From Gammaproteobacteria bacterium (GTDB lineage: Bacteria; Pseudomonadota; Gammaproteobacteria; Burkholderiales; Rhodocyclaceae): 64,000 nucleotides of DNA. Where the stretch lies: the NCBI GenBank assembly GCA_018828385.1, contig JAHJVE010000016.1, forward strand, positions 1 to 64,000, in the 5' to 3' direction. Under the pieces are notes generated by a model that searched no databases, was not told the origin of the DNA, and worked only from the letters and a program-made list of their open reading frames with translations. Position numbers and translations under genes: made by a program. Below, one piece after another: positions 8,495 to 17,716 of this stretch; positions within the stretch are counted from its first letter, which is position 1, and the number at the start of each line of letters is the position of its first letter.

Positions 8495-9676
8495 ATGAAT
8501 AACAATGAACCAGTCATCGTCGGCGCGGTGCGCACCCCGGTGGGGAAGCGCGGCGGATGCCTACAGAAATGGCACCCCGTTGATCTGCTTGGCGAGACGA
8601 TGCGTCAACTAGTCGAGCGCACAGGAATTGATCCTCTCGACCTAGACGATGTGATCGTAGGCTGTGTGTTGCAATGGGACCAGCAGCACGGAAACCTGGG
8701 TCGGCACGCCGTATTGGCGGCTGGCTTGCCCGAATCCGTCCCGGCTGTGACGATAGATCGGCAATGCGGGTCTGGCCAGCAGGCGGTGAGTTTTGCTGCG
8801 CATGGCATTCAGGCGGGAGCCTACAAGCTGGTTATTGGTGCCGGGGTGGAGTCGATGTCGCAGGCACCGATGCCGCCATCGTTCAAGCTCGGTGCGCCAC
8901 TTGGGGCGCAGTACAGCCCGCGTGAGTTGGCGCGGTACCAAGATCCTCCGCTACTGCCGCAAGGCGCCTCTTCGGAGTTAATGAATAAGCGCTTCGGTCT
9001 TACGCGTGAGGCTCTGGATGCCTTTGCTGTGCGTAGCCATCAGCGGGCCACTGAGGCCATACAGGCCGGCCGCTTCAATGATCAACTGGTGCGGCTTACC
9101 ATGGACCCATTGGATCCGGACAGCCCCGTCGTTGCCGCCGACGAAGGCGTGCGTGCGGATCCCAACCCCGGGAAGATGGCTGCGCTCAAGCCCGTCTTTT
9201 CCGAAGACGGTGCTACCACTGCCGCCAACTCGTCGCAGATCAGCGACGGTGCCGCAGCACTGCTGATCGCCAGCCGTGCGTATGCCGAGCAGCACGGTCT
9301 GAAGCCCCGCGCGCGCTTTGTCAGTACCGCCGTGGCGGCTGCCGATCCGGTGATCCAGTTCACCGCCGTCCTCGACGCCACCCGCAAGGCGCTTCAGGAA
9401 TCGGGCCTGACCCTCGACGACATTGATCTGTTCGAAGTCAACGAGGCGTTCGGCGGCGTTCCGCTCATGTTTCAGCAGGAATTCGGAATCCCAGACGAGC
9501 GCCTTAACGTCAATGGCGGCTCGGTAGCGATCGGCCATCCGCTAGGTTCCACCGGCGCGCGCATGCTCACCGACTTGCTATGCGAGCTCGAACGTCGAGG
9601 TGGCCGCTATGGCCTTCAGACCATCTGCGAGGCATCGGGTACGGCCAATACCACCATCATCGAACGACTGGGATGA
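8495..9676 (+). CDS. Acetyl-CoA acetyltransferase (thiolase)
   Basis: 393 residues. The active-site Cys lies in DRQCGSGQQAV, the catalytic His in NGGSVAIGHPLGSTGAR, and the second Cys in TICEASGTANTT near the C-terminus. In the NEAF motif the usual A is G (NEAFGG). The start at 8495 follows AAGGAGAA; a longer frame from 8174 only overlaps the synthetase gene. It cleaves the 3-ketoacyl-CoA at the end of the beta-oxidation turn. The stop overlaps the next start (ATGA). Confidence 0.93.
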   Translation: MNNNEPVIVGAVRTPVGKRGGCLQKWHPVDLLGETMRQLVERTGIDPLDLDDVIVGCVLQWDQQHGNLGRHAVLAAGLPESVPAVTIDRQCGSGQQAVSFAAHGIQAGAYKLVIGAGVESMSQAPMPPSFKLGAPLGAQYSPRELARYQDPPLLPQGASSELMNKRFGLTREALDAFAVRSHQRATEAIQAGRFNDQLVRLTMDPLDPDSPVVAADEGVRADPNPGKMAALKPVFSEDGATTAANSSQISDGAAALLIASRAYAEQHGLKPRARFVSTAVAAADPVIQFTAVLDATRKALQESGLTLDDIDLFEVNEAFGGVPLMFQQEFGIPDERLNVNGGSVAIGHPLGSTGARMLTDLLCELERRGGRYGLQTICEASGTANTTIIERLG

Positions 9677-10473
9677 GCGAGAAAGCTATGCACGAAGAGA
9701 GTGAAGTGCTCGTCAGCCGCGAAGGTGCCATCGTCACCTTGACCATCAACCGCCCACGCGCAAAAAACAGCCTGAACCGAGCCGTCTTCGATGGCTTACG
9801 TGCCCAACTGGCGCAACTACGTCACGACGATGCAGTGCGCGCAGTCATCGTGACCGGCACCGAGGGCGTGTTCTGCGCCGGCGCCGACATCACGGCCTTT
9901 GAAGCTATCCGCGCTGAATCGTTGTTGGGCGAACGTGCGGCGGCAGGTGGCGGCTTCTGGTCGGAATTGGGGAGCTTTCCCAAACCCGTAATTGCGGCAG
10001 TGGAAAGGCTAGCGCTGGGTGGCGGCATGGAACTGGCACTGGCCTGCGACATCGTGATTGCAGGCGAGTCGACCAAGTTCGGCTTGCCTGAAGTAAAGCT
10101 GGGCGCTATCCCCGGTGCCGGGGGCACACAGCACCTGATCCGAGCTATCGGCAAATCTAAGGCAATGGTGATGCTGTTGGCCGGCGACTTCATCGATGCT
10201 CGTAAGGCTTGCGATGCAGGCATCGTCGCCGAAGTGACGGCAGACGGTCAGGCTCTGGTGGCTGCCTTGGCGATGGCCGACCGGATTGCAGCAAATTCGC
10301 CGCTGGCGGTGGCGCTGGCGAAAGATGCAGCTCTGTGCAGCTTCGAGACCCCGCTCGCGAGCGGACTAGAGCACGAGAAGCGCAACTTCTTTGTCGCCAT
10401 GCGTTCGGCCGACAACCATGAAGGGCAGGAGGCGTTCTTGAGCAAGCGCGCTCCGAAGTTCACTGGCCAGTAA
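9673..10473 (+). CDS. Enoyl-CoA hydratase/isomerase (crotonase family)
   Basis: 266 residues. The oxyanion hole and both catalytic glutamates of crotonases are visible in LALGGGMELALACD and LPEVKLGAIPGAGGTQ. It hydrates the 2-enoyl-CoA made by the dehydrogenase. The ATG at 9673 overlaps the thiolase stop by 4 bp, which indicates translational coupling; a second ATG at 9688 is possible. Confidence 0.93.
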   Translation: MSEKAMHEESEVLVSREGAIVTLTINRPRAKNSLNRAVFDGLRAQLAQLRHDDAVRAVIVTGTEGVFCAGADITAFEAIRAESLLGERAAAGGGFWSELGSFPKPVIAAVERLALGGGMELALACDIVIAGESTKFGLPEVKLGAIPGAGGTQHLIRAIGKSKAMVMLLAGDFIDARKACDAGIVAEVTADGQALVAALAMADRIAANSPLAVALAKDAALCSFETPLASGLEHEKRNFFVAMRSADNHEGQEAFLSKRAPKFTGQ

Positions 10474-10503
10474 GGGCCACCAATCCTCAATAAAGGAAAA
10501 GCC

Positions 10504-11286
10504 ATGCAATTAAATTCCGACATCGCCGCGATCATTACTGGCGGGGCTTCTGGCCTAGGCGCCGCCACGGCCCGGCGCCTGGCCAGTCGTGGTGTCAAGG
10601 TCGCCATCTTCGACATGAATGAAGAAGCCGGCCAAACGCTGGCGCTTGAACTAGGCGGCGTCTACTGCAACGTGGATGTGACATCCGACGAGCAGGTGGA
10701 CGAGGCCTTTGCCAAGGCCCGTGCTAGCGTTGGGCAGGAACGTATTCTGGTCAACTGCGCTGGTACTGCCGATGCAGTCAAGACTGCCAGCCGCGACAAG
10801 AACACAGGTGAAATCCGCCAGTGTGCGGCGGATCGCTTCAATCGCATTATTCAGATCAACCTGGTGGGCACCTTCCGCTGCATCGCCAAGTCGGTAGCAG
10901 GCATGTTGACGCTCGCACCGTTAGCCGATGGCGACCGCGGTATTGTCGTCAACACCGCTTCGGCAGCCGCACAGGACGGTCAGGTCGGCCAGGCTAGTTA
11001 TGCTGCTAGCAAGGCTGCCATCGTGGGCATGGCATTGCCGATCTCGCGCGATCTCATGGACGAAGGAATTCGTGTCAATACGATCATGCCGGGCTTGTTC
11101 GGTACGCCGTTGCTGCAGGGGTTGCCAGACAACGTCAAGCAGGCCTTGGCGGCTACCGTGCCCTTTCCCAAGCGTTTGGGCGATCCCGATGAATTTGCGC
11201 AGGCCGTCGAGTTTCTTGCAACTTGCGGCTACATGAATGCCGAGGCCATCCGGGTGGATGGCGCTATCCGCATGGCACCGCGCTGA
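10504..11286 (+). CDS. SDR-type 3-hydroxyacyl-CoA dehydrogenase
   Basis: 260 residues of the short-chain dehydrogenase family. The NAD site TGGASGLGAATARRL and the active site YAASKAA are intact, as is the NCAG motif (ILVNCAGTAD). The closest known type is 17-beta-hydroxysteroid dehydrogenase 10, which oxidises 3-hydroxyacyl-CoA including 2-methyl-branched forms. This agrees with the racemase in the same operon. It is the last enzyme of the six-gene run and has an AAAGGAAAAGCC ribosome site. Confidence 0.9.
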   Translation: MQLNSDIAAIITGGASGLGAATARRLASRGVKVAIFDMNEEAGQTLALELGGVYCNVDVTSDEQVDEAFAKARASVGQERILVNCAGTADAVKTASRDKNTGEIRQCAADRFNRIIQINLVGTFRCIAKSVAGMLTLAPLADGDRGIVVNTASAAAQDGQVGQASYAASKAAIVGMALPISRDLMDEGIRVNTIMPGLFGTPLLQGLPDNVKQALAATVPFPKRLGDPDEFAQAVEFLATCGYMNAEAIRVDGAIRMAPR

Positions 11287-11336
11287 ATGGTGCGCAGCTT
11301 CTTCAAGAGGCTGCGTTACCTAAGTGATGTCGCGGC

Positions 11337-11423
11337 GACAGCCGCGCCAAGAACTTCACACTGCACAAGCTGAATCAGCGGGTGAAGCAAATCGACGTGA
11401 GCATCGAATGGTACGAACGATAA
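11337..11423 (+). pseudogene. Remnant of an IS1182-type transposase
   Basis: A 28-codon open stretch reads DSRAKNFTLHKLNQRVKQID and ends in EWYER before a stop. It resembles the NFTP-K...R..QIE-SI-RYL segment of IS1182-family transposases. Nothing else of the element remains. The rest of 11287-11519 holds no gene. Confidence 0.4.
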
Positions 11424-11519
11424 GGGCGTGCCATCTGAGAACACGTCTAGTTAAAGCGATCGCCGGTTCTTGACATCGCTGCAAACCGTCTAAGTCATGA
11501 GCAACATGGAGGAAGACCA

Positions 11520-12878
11520 TTGAAAAAATCTAGCAAAAATCTGCTGAATCGACGCGTTGTTGTATGTGCTGTATCCGCCACATTTGGGCTTACCGCGATG
11601 GCGTCAGCGTCAGCTGAAACTGAGGTAGAAGATCTTAAGCGTGAGTTGGCAGCACAACGCCAACTAATCGACAAATTGTTGGCGGGACAGGAATCGCAAA
11701 AGCAGATTAACTCAAAAGTGGAGTCGCAGGTAGCTGCTGCTGGTAAGCCCTCGTCTATGGTGACGGCAAGCGGCGTTACTTTCGGATTCTACGGGATCGC
11801 TGATGTGAACGTCACAAGCATGAACAGTGGGTTCGGGAGCAAGGTTACGTACGGTTCAGGCGGCTTTTCATCGTCGCGTCTAGGCTTCACCATTAGTAAG
11901 CCAATCAATGACGACCTGAAGGCAGTTGCTCTGGGTGAAGCTGGACTTCTCTATGACACTGGGACTGCAGGCAATGCATCTGTGACGAATGGCATAAACA
12001 ATACCTCTCCTTCGTCCGGTGGCCAGGCTGGCACTGGACCGCAGCTTTTCTCTCGTCAGATGTACGCAGGTCTCAGCGGAAACTTTGGTACAGCCACAAT
12101 CGGCCGCCAATACACGGGGTCGTACCTTGCAGCTGTTGCAACCGGTGCGGCAAAGGGGGATGGCCTTTTCGGCTATTCGGGCTCCATTACGCCTCTAATT
12201 GGAGGCATGCCGACTCGCTTGAACAACTCGATTGTTTACATTACTCCGAAGGTCAAAGGTTTCTATGGATACTTCACCGGAACCTCGGGCAGCGAGAATA
12301 ACGTCAATGCGCCGACTGCAGTGGGTACCGCTACCACGACAGACAAGGCGGGCAGGGGCTATGATCTGGGGATTTTTTACACAAATAACGCATTTAACGC
12401 AGCGCTGACCACTTGGAATCTGAATAACGCTTCATGGGCGAGCGCAGGCGAATCCGGTTTGGCAAACAAGACCGGGTGGCAATTTGCAGCCAACTATGAC
12501 TTTGGTGTCATACGATTGTATGGAAACGTGGTTTCTGGAACGATCTCTGGCGGCAACTATGAAAATGTATCAAAAACACTCTCCAGCGCTCATGCGGGGA
12601 GTCTGAGCTTCCTCATCCCTTTCGGAAAGCACAACTTCTCAGCAACTTATACCAAGCTAGTCGACGAGTCTATTCTCAACAAGAGTGCGAATCTCGTTGG
12701 CGTGAGCTATTGGTACGACCTTCTCAAGGACGCAAAGCTGTATGTGTCATATGGGAAGATGCAGAACAACGCGAATGCAACGTATAGCCTCGCTGACGGC
12801 GGCAACTTAGTCGGAAATGTAACGAAGCCGGGCTTTGACCCCTCAGGAGTTGTTGCTGGCGTGAACTTCGCGTTCTAA
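11520..12878 (+). CDS. Outer-membrane porin, betaproteobacterial trimeric type
   Basis: 452 residues. A signal peptide of about 30 residues ends in SASAE. A heptad-rich coiled coil (EDLKRELAAQRQLIDKLLAG) follows, then alternating beta strands, and the C-terminus is the Phe-ended outer-membrane signature GVNFAF. The TTG start at 11520 is chosen because GGAGGAAG lies 7 bp before it and the signal peptide begins there. Base composition is lower in GC than the enzymes. As part of the cargo it probably lets the substrate pass the outer membrane. Confidence 0.9.
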   Translation: MKKSSKNLLNRRVVVCAVSATFGLTAMASASAETEVEDLKRELAAQRQLIDKLLAGQESQKQINSKVESQVAAAGKPSSMVTASGVTFGFYGIADVNVTSMNSGFGSKVTYGSGGFSSSRLGFTISKPINDDLKAVALGEAGLLYDTGTAGNASVTNGINNTSPSSGGQAGTGPQLFSRQMYAGLSGNFGTATIGRQYTGSYLAAVATGAAKGDGLFGYSGSITPLIGGMPTRLNNSIVYITPKVKGFYGYFTGTSGSENNVNAPTAVGTATTTDKAGRGYDLGIFYTNNAFNAALTTWNLNNASWASAGESGLANKTGWQFAANYDFGVIRLYGNVVSGTISGGNYENVSKTLSSAHAGSLSFLIPFGKHNFSATYTKLVDESILNKSANLVGVSYWYDLLKDAKLYVSYGKMQNNANATYSLADGGNLVGNVTKPGFDPSGVVAGVNFAF

Positions 12879-12907
12879 CAACCATTGAAAAATCGGCGCG
12901 CCACAGG

Positions 12908-12933
12908 GTATTAGCCAGTCAGCATGCTAATAC
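12908..12933. other. Stem-loop after the porin gene
   Basis: GTATTAGC pairs with GCTAATAC around a 10-nt loop. There is no T tract, so it is more likely an mRNA-processing or stabilising hairpin between the porin and etfB than a terminator. Confidence 0.5.
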
Positions 12934-13022
12934 CTGCGCCGATCGTGGCGACTCCGGTGGCGATGGCAGGTAACTGTGATAGTTGCGGCTAGTTTGTCTT
13001 CGAGATAATCAAGGAGATTAAA

Positions 13023-13772
13023 TTGAAAGTTTTAGTCCCTGTGAAAAGGGTTGTGGATTACAACGTCAAAGTTCAGGTGAAAAGCGATGGCTCTGGTGTG
13101 AATCTAGCCAACGTAAAGATGTCCATGAATCCCTTCGACGAAATCGCCGTTGAGGAAGCGGTACGCCTGAAGGAAGCAGGCATAGCGACAGAAGTGATCG
13201 CTGTCTCCTGCGGCGTACCCTCCAGCCAGGAGACGCTGCGCACGGCGCTGGCAATCGGCGCCGACCGTGCGATTCTGGTCGAGTCCGATGCCGATCTGCA
13301 GCCGCTGGCCGTCGCCAAGCTGCTGAAGGCGCTCTGCGATAAAGAAGGTCCGCAACTGGTGATCTGCGGTAAGCAAGCGATCGACGACGATTCCAACCAG
13401 ACCGGCCAGATGCTCGCCGCCTTGGCCGGCTGGCCGCAGGCGACATTCGCCTCCAAGGTCGTCATAGCCGACGGCAAGGCCACCGTAACCCGCGAAATCG
13501 ACGGCGGCTTGGAAACCCTGGCGATCAGCCTGCCGGCTGTGGTCACCACCGATCTGCGCTTGAACGAGCCGCGCTACGCGACCCTACCCAACATTATGAA
13601 GGCCAAGAAGAAACCGTTCGACACTGTCAAGCCGGCCGACCTCGGCGTCGACGTGGGCCCGCGGCTGATCACGCTGAAGGTCGTCGAACCGGCCAAGCGC
13701 TTGGCCGGCGTCCTGGTCGCCGATGTCGCCGAACTGGTAAACAAACTTAAGACTGAAGCGAAGGTGATCTAA
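13023..13772 (+). CDS. etfB: Electron transfer flavoprotein beta subunit
   Basis: 249 residues with the ETF-beta start [20 protein letters not shown], the conserved [16 protein letters not shown] and the [19 protein letters not shown]-binding region. With EtfA it accepts electrons from acyl-CoA dehydrogenase and hands them to ETF-quinone oxidoreductase. The start is TTG at 13023, after AAGGAGATTAAA. The stop is immediately followed by the etfA start. An ETF inside the transposon makes the imported pathway more self-sufficient. Confidence 0.96.
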   Translation: MKVLVPVKRVVDYNVKVQVKSDGSGVNLANVKMSMNPFDEIAVEEAVRLKEAGIATEVIAVSCGVPSSQETLRTALAIGADRAILVESDADLQPLAVAKLLKALCDKEGPQLVICGKQAIDDDSNQTGQMLAALAGWPQATFASKVVIADGKATVTREIDGGLETLAISLPAVVTTDLRLNEPRYATLPNIMKAKKKPFDTVKPADLGVDVGPRLITLKVVEPAKRLAGVLVADVAELVNKLKTEAKVI

Positions 13773-14717
13773 ATGACTATCCTCGTCATCGCCGAACACG
13801 ATCACGGCAGCCTCAAGGCCGCCACCCTCAACACCGTCGCTGCCGCGCAGAAGATCGGTGGCGAAATCCACCTGCTGGTCGCCGGAAGTGCCTGCTCGGC
13901 AGCCGCCCAGCAAGCCGCGACGCTGCAAGGCGTGGCTAAGGTCAAGGTGGTCGACGCCGGACACTACGTTGGCCAGACTGCTGAGAACCTCACTGCTCTG
14001 GTTGTCGACTTGGTGAAAAATGCGGCTACCGGCTACTGCCATGTGCTGGCCCCGGCCACCACCTTCGGCAAGAACCTGTTGCCGCGGGTAGCAGCGTTAC
14101 TCGATGTCGCACAGATTTCCGAGATCGTCGGCGTCGAAGCGGCCGACACCTTCGTCCGGCCGATCTACGCTGGCAATGCGCTGGCTACGGTCCAGAGCAT
14201 CGACCCTGTCAAGGTCATCACCGTGCGCACGACCGCCTTCGACGCGGTGGACGCCGGCAACAACGCCGAAATCGAGACGAACGTCGCAGCGGCCGACACT
14301 GCCCAGTGCGCGCTGATTAACCGTGAACTCACCAAGTCCGCCCGTCCCGAACTCGGCGCCGCCAAGATCATCGTTTCTGGCGGCCGCGGCCTGGGGAGTG
14401 GCGAGGCCTATCACCAGCTGTTGGATCCGCTTGCTGACAAGCTCGGGGCCGCGCTTGGCGCCAGCCGCGCCGCGGTCGATGCCGGCTTCGTGCCCAACGA
14501 TTACCAGGTCGGCCAGACCGGCAAGGTTGTTGCGCCTCAGCTCTACATCGCGGTCGGTATTTCGGGCGCGATCCAGCACTTGGCAGGGATGAAGGATTCG
14601 AAGGTGATCGTCGCGATCAACAAGGATCCCGATGCGCCGATCTTCCAGGTTGCCGACTACGGCCTGGTCGGCGATCTATTTGAGGCAGTGCCGCAGCTGG
14701 CTGTGGCCCTATCGTGA
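13773..14717 (+). CDS. etfA: Electron transfer flavoprotein alpha subunit
   Basis: 314 residues. The FAD-binding C-terminal half is intact: [24 protein letters not shown] (seen from about residue 203; core [10 protein letters not shown]), [38 protein letters not shown] and [20 protein letters not shown]. It starts directly after etfB with no gap. No terminator is obvious after it, so transcription may continue into the DUF2889 gene. Confidence 0.96.
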   Translation: MTILVIAEHDHGSLKAATLNTVAAAQKIGGEIHLLVAGSACSAAAQQAATLQGVAKVKVVDAGHYVGQTAENLTALVVDLVKNAATGYCHVLAPATTFGKNLLPRVAALLDVAQISEIVGVEAADTFVRPIYAGNALATVQSIDPVKVITVRTTAFDAVDAGNNAEIETNVAAADTAQCALINRELTKSARPELGAAKIIVSGGRGLGSGEAYHQLLDPLADKLGAALGASRAAVDAGFVPNDYQVGQTGKVVAPQLYIAVGISGAIQHLAGMKDSKVIVAINKDPDAPIFQVADYGLVGDLFEAVPQLAVALS

Positions 14718-14885
14718 TTTTCTGTTCGTATGCGGGCCATAGTTGAGTTTGCTATGCGCCCCTGGACGTGATGTAGGGTTAAACAGGAAGACTTCCTCTC
14801 AAATTCTGCTGGTCAGTAAATCCGCAGATAAATCGAGGAAGATCAGATTGGGATTAAGGTTCGTCGATATTCACGAGGTTTAGAA

Positions 14886-15482
14886 ATGATGATTAATACA
14901 ATCAAAGATAAGGCTTTTGTTTCCCGGAAAACGATTCATGTGCGAGAGATAACTTGCGTAGCCTACCAGCGTACTGATGGCCTTATAGATATAGAGGGAA
15001 CGCTGGTGGATACCAAGCCCGAAGGGATATTTCTTCAGGAGCGTGGTGGCATTGGACCTGATGAACCGGTACATGAAATGACGTTGAGATTAACTGTCGA
15101 CCGGGGTTTGCAGATTCACGATGTCGTGGCGGAAACGGTTCATAGCCCATTTTCCATTTGCGGTGCAATCACTGAACACTACAAATTACTACTGATCGGC
15201 CAGCAGATAGGCCCAGGTTTCATTAAGAGCGCAAAACGTAATTTTCGCGGAACGTCAGGGTGTACTCACTTGACTGAATTGTTGCCGTCAATTTCAACCA
15301 CCGCGTTTCAAGCACTCTGGGGCGAGCCTGCGAACGTTGATGGGAGTGAACTACGTGCAGATGAGAGCAGCAAATTGCCCTTCGATGGTTGTCATGCGTT
15401 GCGCTCAGACGGTGTTATTGTGAAAATGTATTATCCAGAAGCATATTCTAATGAACAGGCTGAATCACACGACCCCGCTTGA
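14886..15482 (+). CDS. DUF2889 domain-containing protein
   Basis: 198 residues. The DUF2889 pattern is visible as a beta-rich fold with MTLRLTVDRGLQIHDV, the GPGF segment and SGCTHLTELLPSI. The family often lies beside aromatic, steroid or fatty-acid degradation genes, but its biochemical role is unknown. Position after etfA suggests it belongs to the cargo. The preceding 168 bp hold no other gene. Confidence 0.75.
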   Translation: MMINTIKDKAFVSRKTIHVREITCVAYQRTDGLIDIEGTLVDTKPEGIFLQERGGIGPDEPVHEMTLRLTVDRGLQIHDVVAETVHSPFSICGAITEHYKLLLIGQQIGPGFIKSAKRNFRGTSGCTHLTELLPSISTTAFQALWGEPANVDGSELRADESSKLPFDGCHALRSDGVIVKMYYPEAYSNEQAESHDPA

Positions 15483-15562
15483 TGGCGACTTCAATAGTGT
15501 CCAATACGCTTGATGGTGGGTACTGTGGGTACGTATACCCCTTGGTCAGGATTGCCAGGTGC

Positions 15563-16051
15563 TTACTGTGACAACTGTGACGCTGCACTGAGTCTGAACG
15601 GAGCGAAATTAAGAAGTCTGCACCGAGCGATGACTCGGGGAACGTCTGCGGGAAGTAGACCTGTGCGGTAATCAACCAAATAGAGTGACCAGCATGGTAT
15701 TGAAAACCAGTAAGCCAGATCGTCCAGAACTAGCCATCGGACGGGTCTTGCCGAGATGTGCCAAAGGGTCTCATTAGCCCCAAGCCATTGAAGAATTTCG
15801 ATCTCCCTGCACCGATTGTGATCATCGGGATCACGGGAGATGAATGGGGTGACGCCAATAATGCGTTCCGCGAGGTCTTCACCGCCACCGGCAGTGACCA
15901 AATAACGCAACTCGGCGAGATTCCGCGTTGTGCGCCATGAACTGGAAATAACAACCTTCACGTTGGGGCATGCGCGCAAAATCTGCCACAGTAGCGGGGT
16001 GGCACTAAACAACTCTTCCGGACGTGGTTGTAACGGGTGTAACTGACACAT
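15563..16051 (-). pseudogene. HAD-superfamily protein, N-terminus lost
   Basis: 162 codons resemble HAD domains of the Swiss-Army-Knife RNA-repair type: PEELFSATPLLWQILRACPN, VKVVISSSWRTTRNLAELR and the late VLDDLAYWF followed by LVDYRTGLL. The nucleophile motif DxDGxLHP that should open the protein is absent; only LHP survives. The gene therefore appears truncated at its 5' end, about 60 bp from the palindromic site at 16112-16143, and is probably inactive. Confidence 0.55.
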
Positions 16052-16111
16052 TGCATACTGATCCAGACTCGCGGCTCAAAGACAGCTTTTCGAACAACGG
16101 TCGCTCGAAAG

Positions 16112-16143
16112 TTACTCACGATAACTGACGTTATCGTGAAAAA
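16112..16143. other. Palindromic recombinase-core-like site 2
   Basis: TTACTCACGATAA and TTATCGTGA with an A-rich tail flank a 6-bp spacer CTGACG. Arm sequence and spacing match the site at 419-450 (TTACTCnCGATAA, 6 bp, TTATCGnGA), but the spacers differ. The region 16144-16571 to its right has no recognisable gene. Confidence 0.5.
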
Positions 16144-16571
16144 CAGCCAGAGATGTTGGGCATCAGCCAATACAGTTTTGGGAGTGTCCGGGCTTCTGTG
16201 TAAACCAGCCGTTGCTCGCCTCAGTGGTGACCGGCGGCTAAGGCCGACGTGCTTCCGTTGGACGTACGGCAGGTTTCAGAGTTGAGCGGCCCTTCGACGG
16301 TCAGCTATCTGGCTAGGCCGAACTTCCGCTCCTGGCCGGTAGTTCCCATTGGCACTCTAAGCCCGAACGGCCGGTGACGAATGCACAGCAGCCATTCATG
16401 TTGATCGGTTCAGGGTGTGTTTCCGGCCGACGCAGTGCGATCTACGCGAGCGCCTGAATGAAGAAAAGCTAGCCCGCTAGTCCAAGCTGGTTGTGGGCGA
16501 TCCCTTGATGCACAATAGTCGTTTCACTTTCGACGCCGGCGTTGAAACAACCCAGACCCAGAGGAATTGAC

Positions 16572-16850
16572 ATGAACAAAACCGAATTGATTGATGCCGT
16601 GGCCGCCAAGACAGGCCAAACCAAAGCGGCCACCGCTGCGCTGCTCGATGGTTTCATTGAAACCGTCAAGGAAACTCTGGTCAAAAACGAGTCCGTGCAA
16701 CTGATTGGTTTCGGTGCATTCGAGGTCACCGAACGCGCGGCCCGTGAAGGTCGAAACCCAGCCACGGGCGCTGCCCTGAGAATCGCCGCCAAGAAGGTCG
16801 TTAAATTCAAGCCAGGCAAAGCCCTGGCCGAGGCTATTTCAGGCGAGTGA
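16572..16850 (+). CDS. HU-family DNA-binding protein
   Basis: 92 residues, the full HU length. MNKTELIDAVAAKTGQTKAA opens the helical dimerisation part. The beta-arm region reads VQLIGFGAFEVTERAAREGR followed by NPATG, and the end reads KKVVKFKPGKAL. It bends and compacts DNA. The start at 16572 follows AGAGGAATTGAC. It is immediately upstream of an unknown gene and the transposase, and it could assist transposition or silence the element; this is inferred from position. Confidence 0.93.
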   Translation: MNKTELIDAVAAKTGQTKAATAALLDGFIETVKETLVKNESVQLIGFGAFEVTERAAREGRNPATGAALRIAAKKVVKFKPGKALAEAISGE

Positions 16851-16851
16851 C

Positions 16852-17709
16852 ATGGGAGAAGCAAGACGCAGAGCGCGTCTCTCTATGCCCGAAACAGAAG
16901 CACATCGGCGCGTAGCCAGCCGCATCGACGCCAAGATCAAACAGCTTGAAGCACGGGGGCTGCTCGAAGTCGAGATTCTCCGCGCCATGGCCGAGCACAT
17001 GCCAGATTTCCACCATCTGATGGTGACGGCGCCGGGTCCGGAGATGGACACGTTGTGTGCTGAATTTACGGGTTTCTACCGCTTCGCCAAAATCCTGGAG
17101 ACGCTCGCGTCGGGTATTGCCGCCGGTAAAGTCAAGGTTCCCGGCGGACGGACGATCAACGACGAACACCGTCTCGCTGCCGCGATCGATCTGCGGGTGC
17201 GTCAGCTGGAAGCGCAGGGCATGGGTGGCGAGGCCTTGCTGGAACACATGGTCGGGCATGTCCTGGACCTGCAACGGCTATGGAGCACAACCTCCGATGA
17301 AACGCTCGCGTTTCTCTGCCGCGAGTACCCTGGCCTGTACCGCTACGGCATGCTGATGGAGGAAGCGGCAGAAGCCGAAAGCAAGAAGGCAACAACCGCC
17401 TACGGTCACTTGCCAGAGCTGCCCGTGTCGCTCAAAGCACCGGTCGCCCAACTGCTCACGAAGGGTGCAGCGCTTGAGCGCGGGCTTCAAACGGTTCTCG
17501 ATGCGCGCGGGCCGCAAGACATGTGGGTGGAAATGGAAATACTGGAAGGTCAGCATCAGGAATGGACGGTGCAACTGGCCGGCTTGTCTGGTGATTTTCT
17601 GGCGGCCAATATTCCCGAGGAAGCCTGCGGGATACTGAATCGCATTTTTGAGCCCATGGCTCAGCGCATTGATCACCTTCATCGCCGGGTCATTGCCAAG
17701 CAAAACTGA
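16852..17709 (+). CDS. Unknown protein with two internal repeats, transposon-associated
   Basis: 285 residues, starting 1 bp after the HU stop, so the two are probably one operon. About 60 residues are repeated: IDAKIKQLEARG...FTGFYRFAKILE (near 25-85) matches IDLRVRQLEAQG...YPGLYRYGMLME (near 115-170). The protein is helical, without membrane segments or a known domain. Its gene converges on tnpA with only 7 bp between the two stops. No function can be assigned. Confidence 0.75.
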   Translation: MGEARRRARLSMPETEAHRRVASRIDAKIKQLEARGLLEVEILRAMAEHMPDFHHLMVTAPGPEMDTLCAEFTGFYRFAKILETLASGIAAGKVKVPGGRTINDEHRLAAAIDLRVRQLEAQGMGGEALLEHMVGHVLDLQRLWSTTSDETLAFLCREYPGLYRYGMLMEEAAEAESKKATTAYGHLPELPVSLKAPVAQLLTKGAALERGLQTVLDARGPQDMWVEMEILEGQHQEWTVQLAGLSGDFLAANIPEEACGILNRIFEPMAQRIDHLHRRVIAKQN

Positions 17710-17716
17710 GGCGCCA

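Noticed and set aside
12908..12933. Terminator between porin and etfB
   Set aside because: Stem is good but no T tract follows; kept only as a stem-loop.
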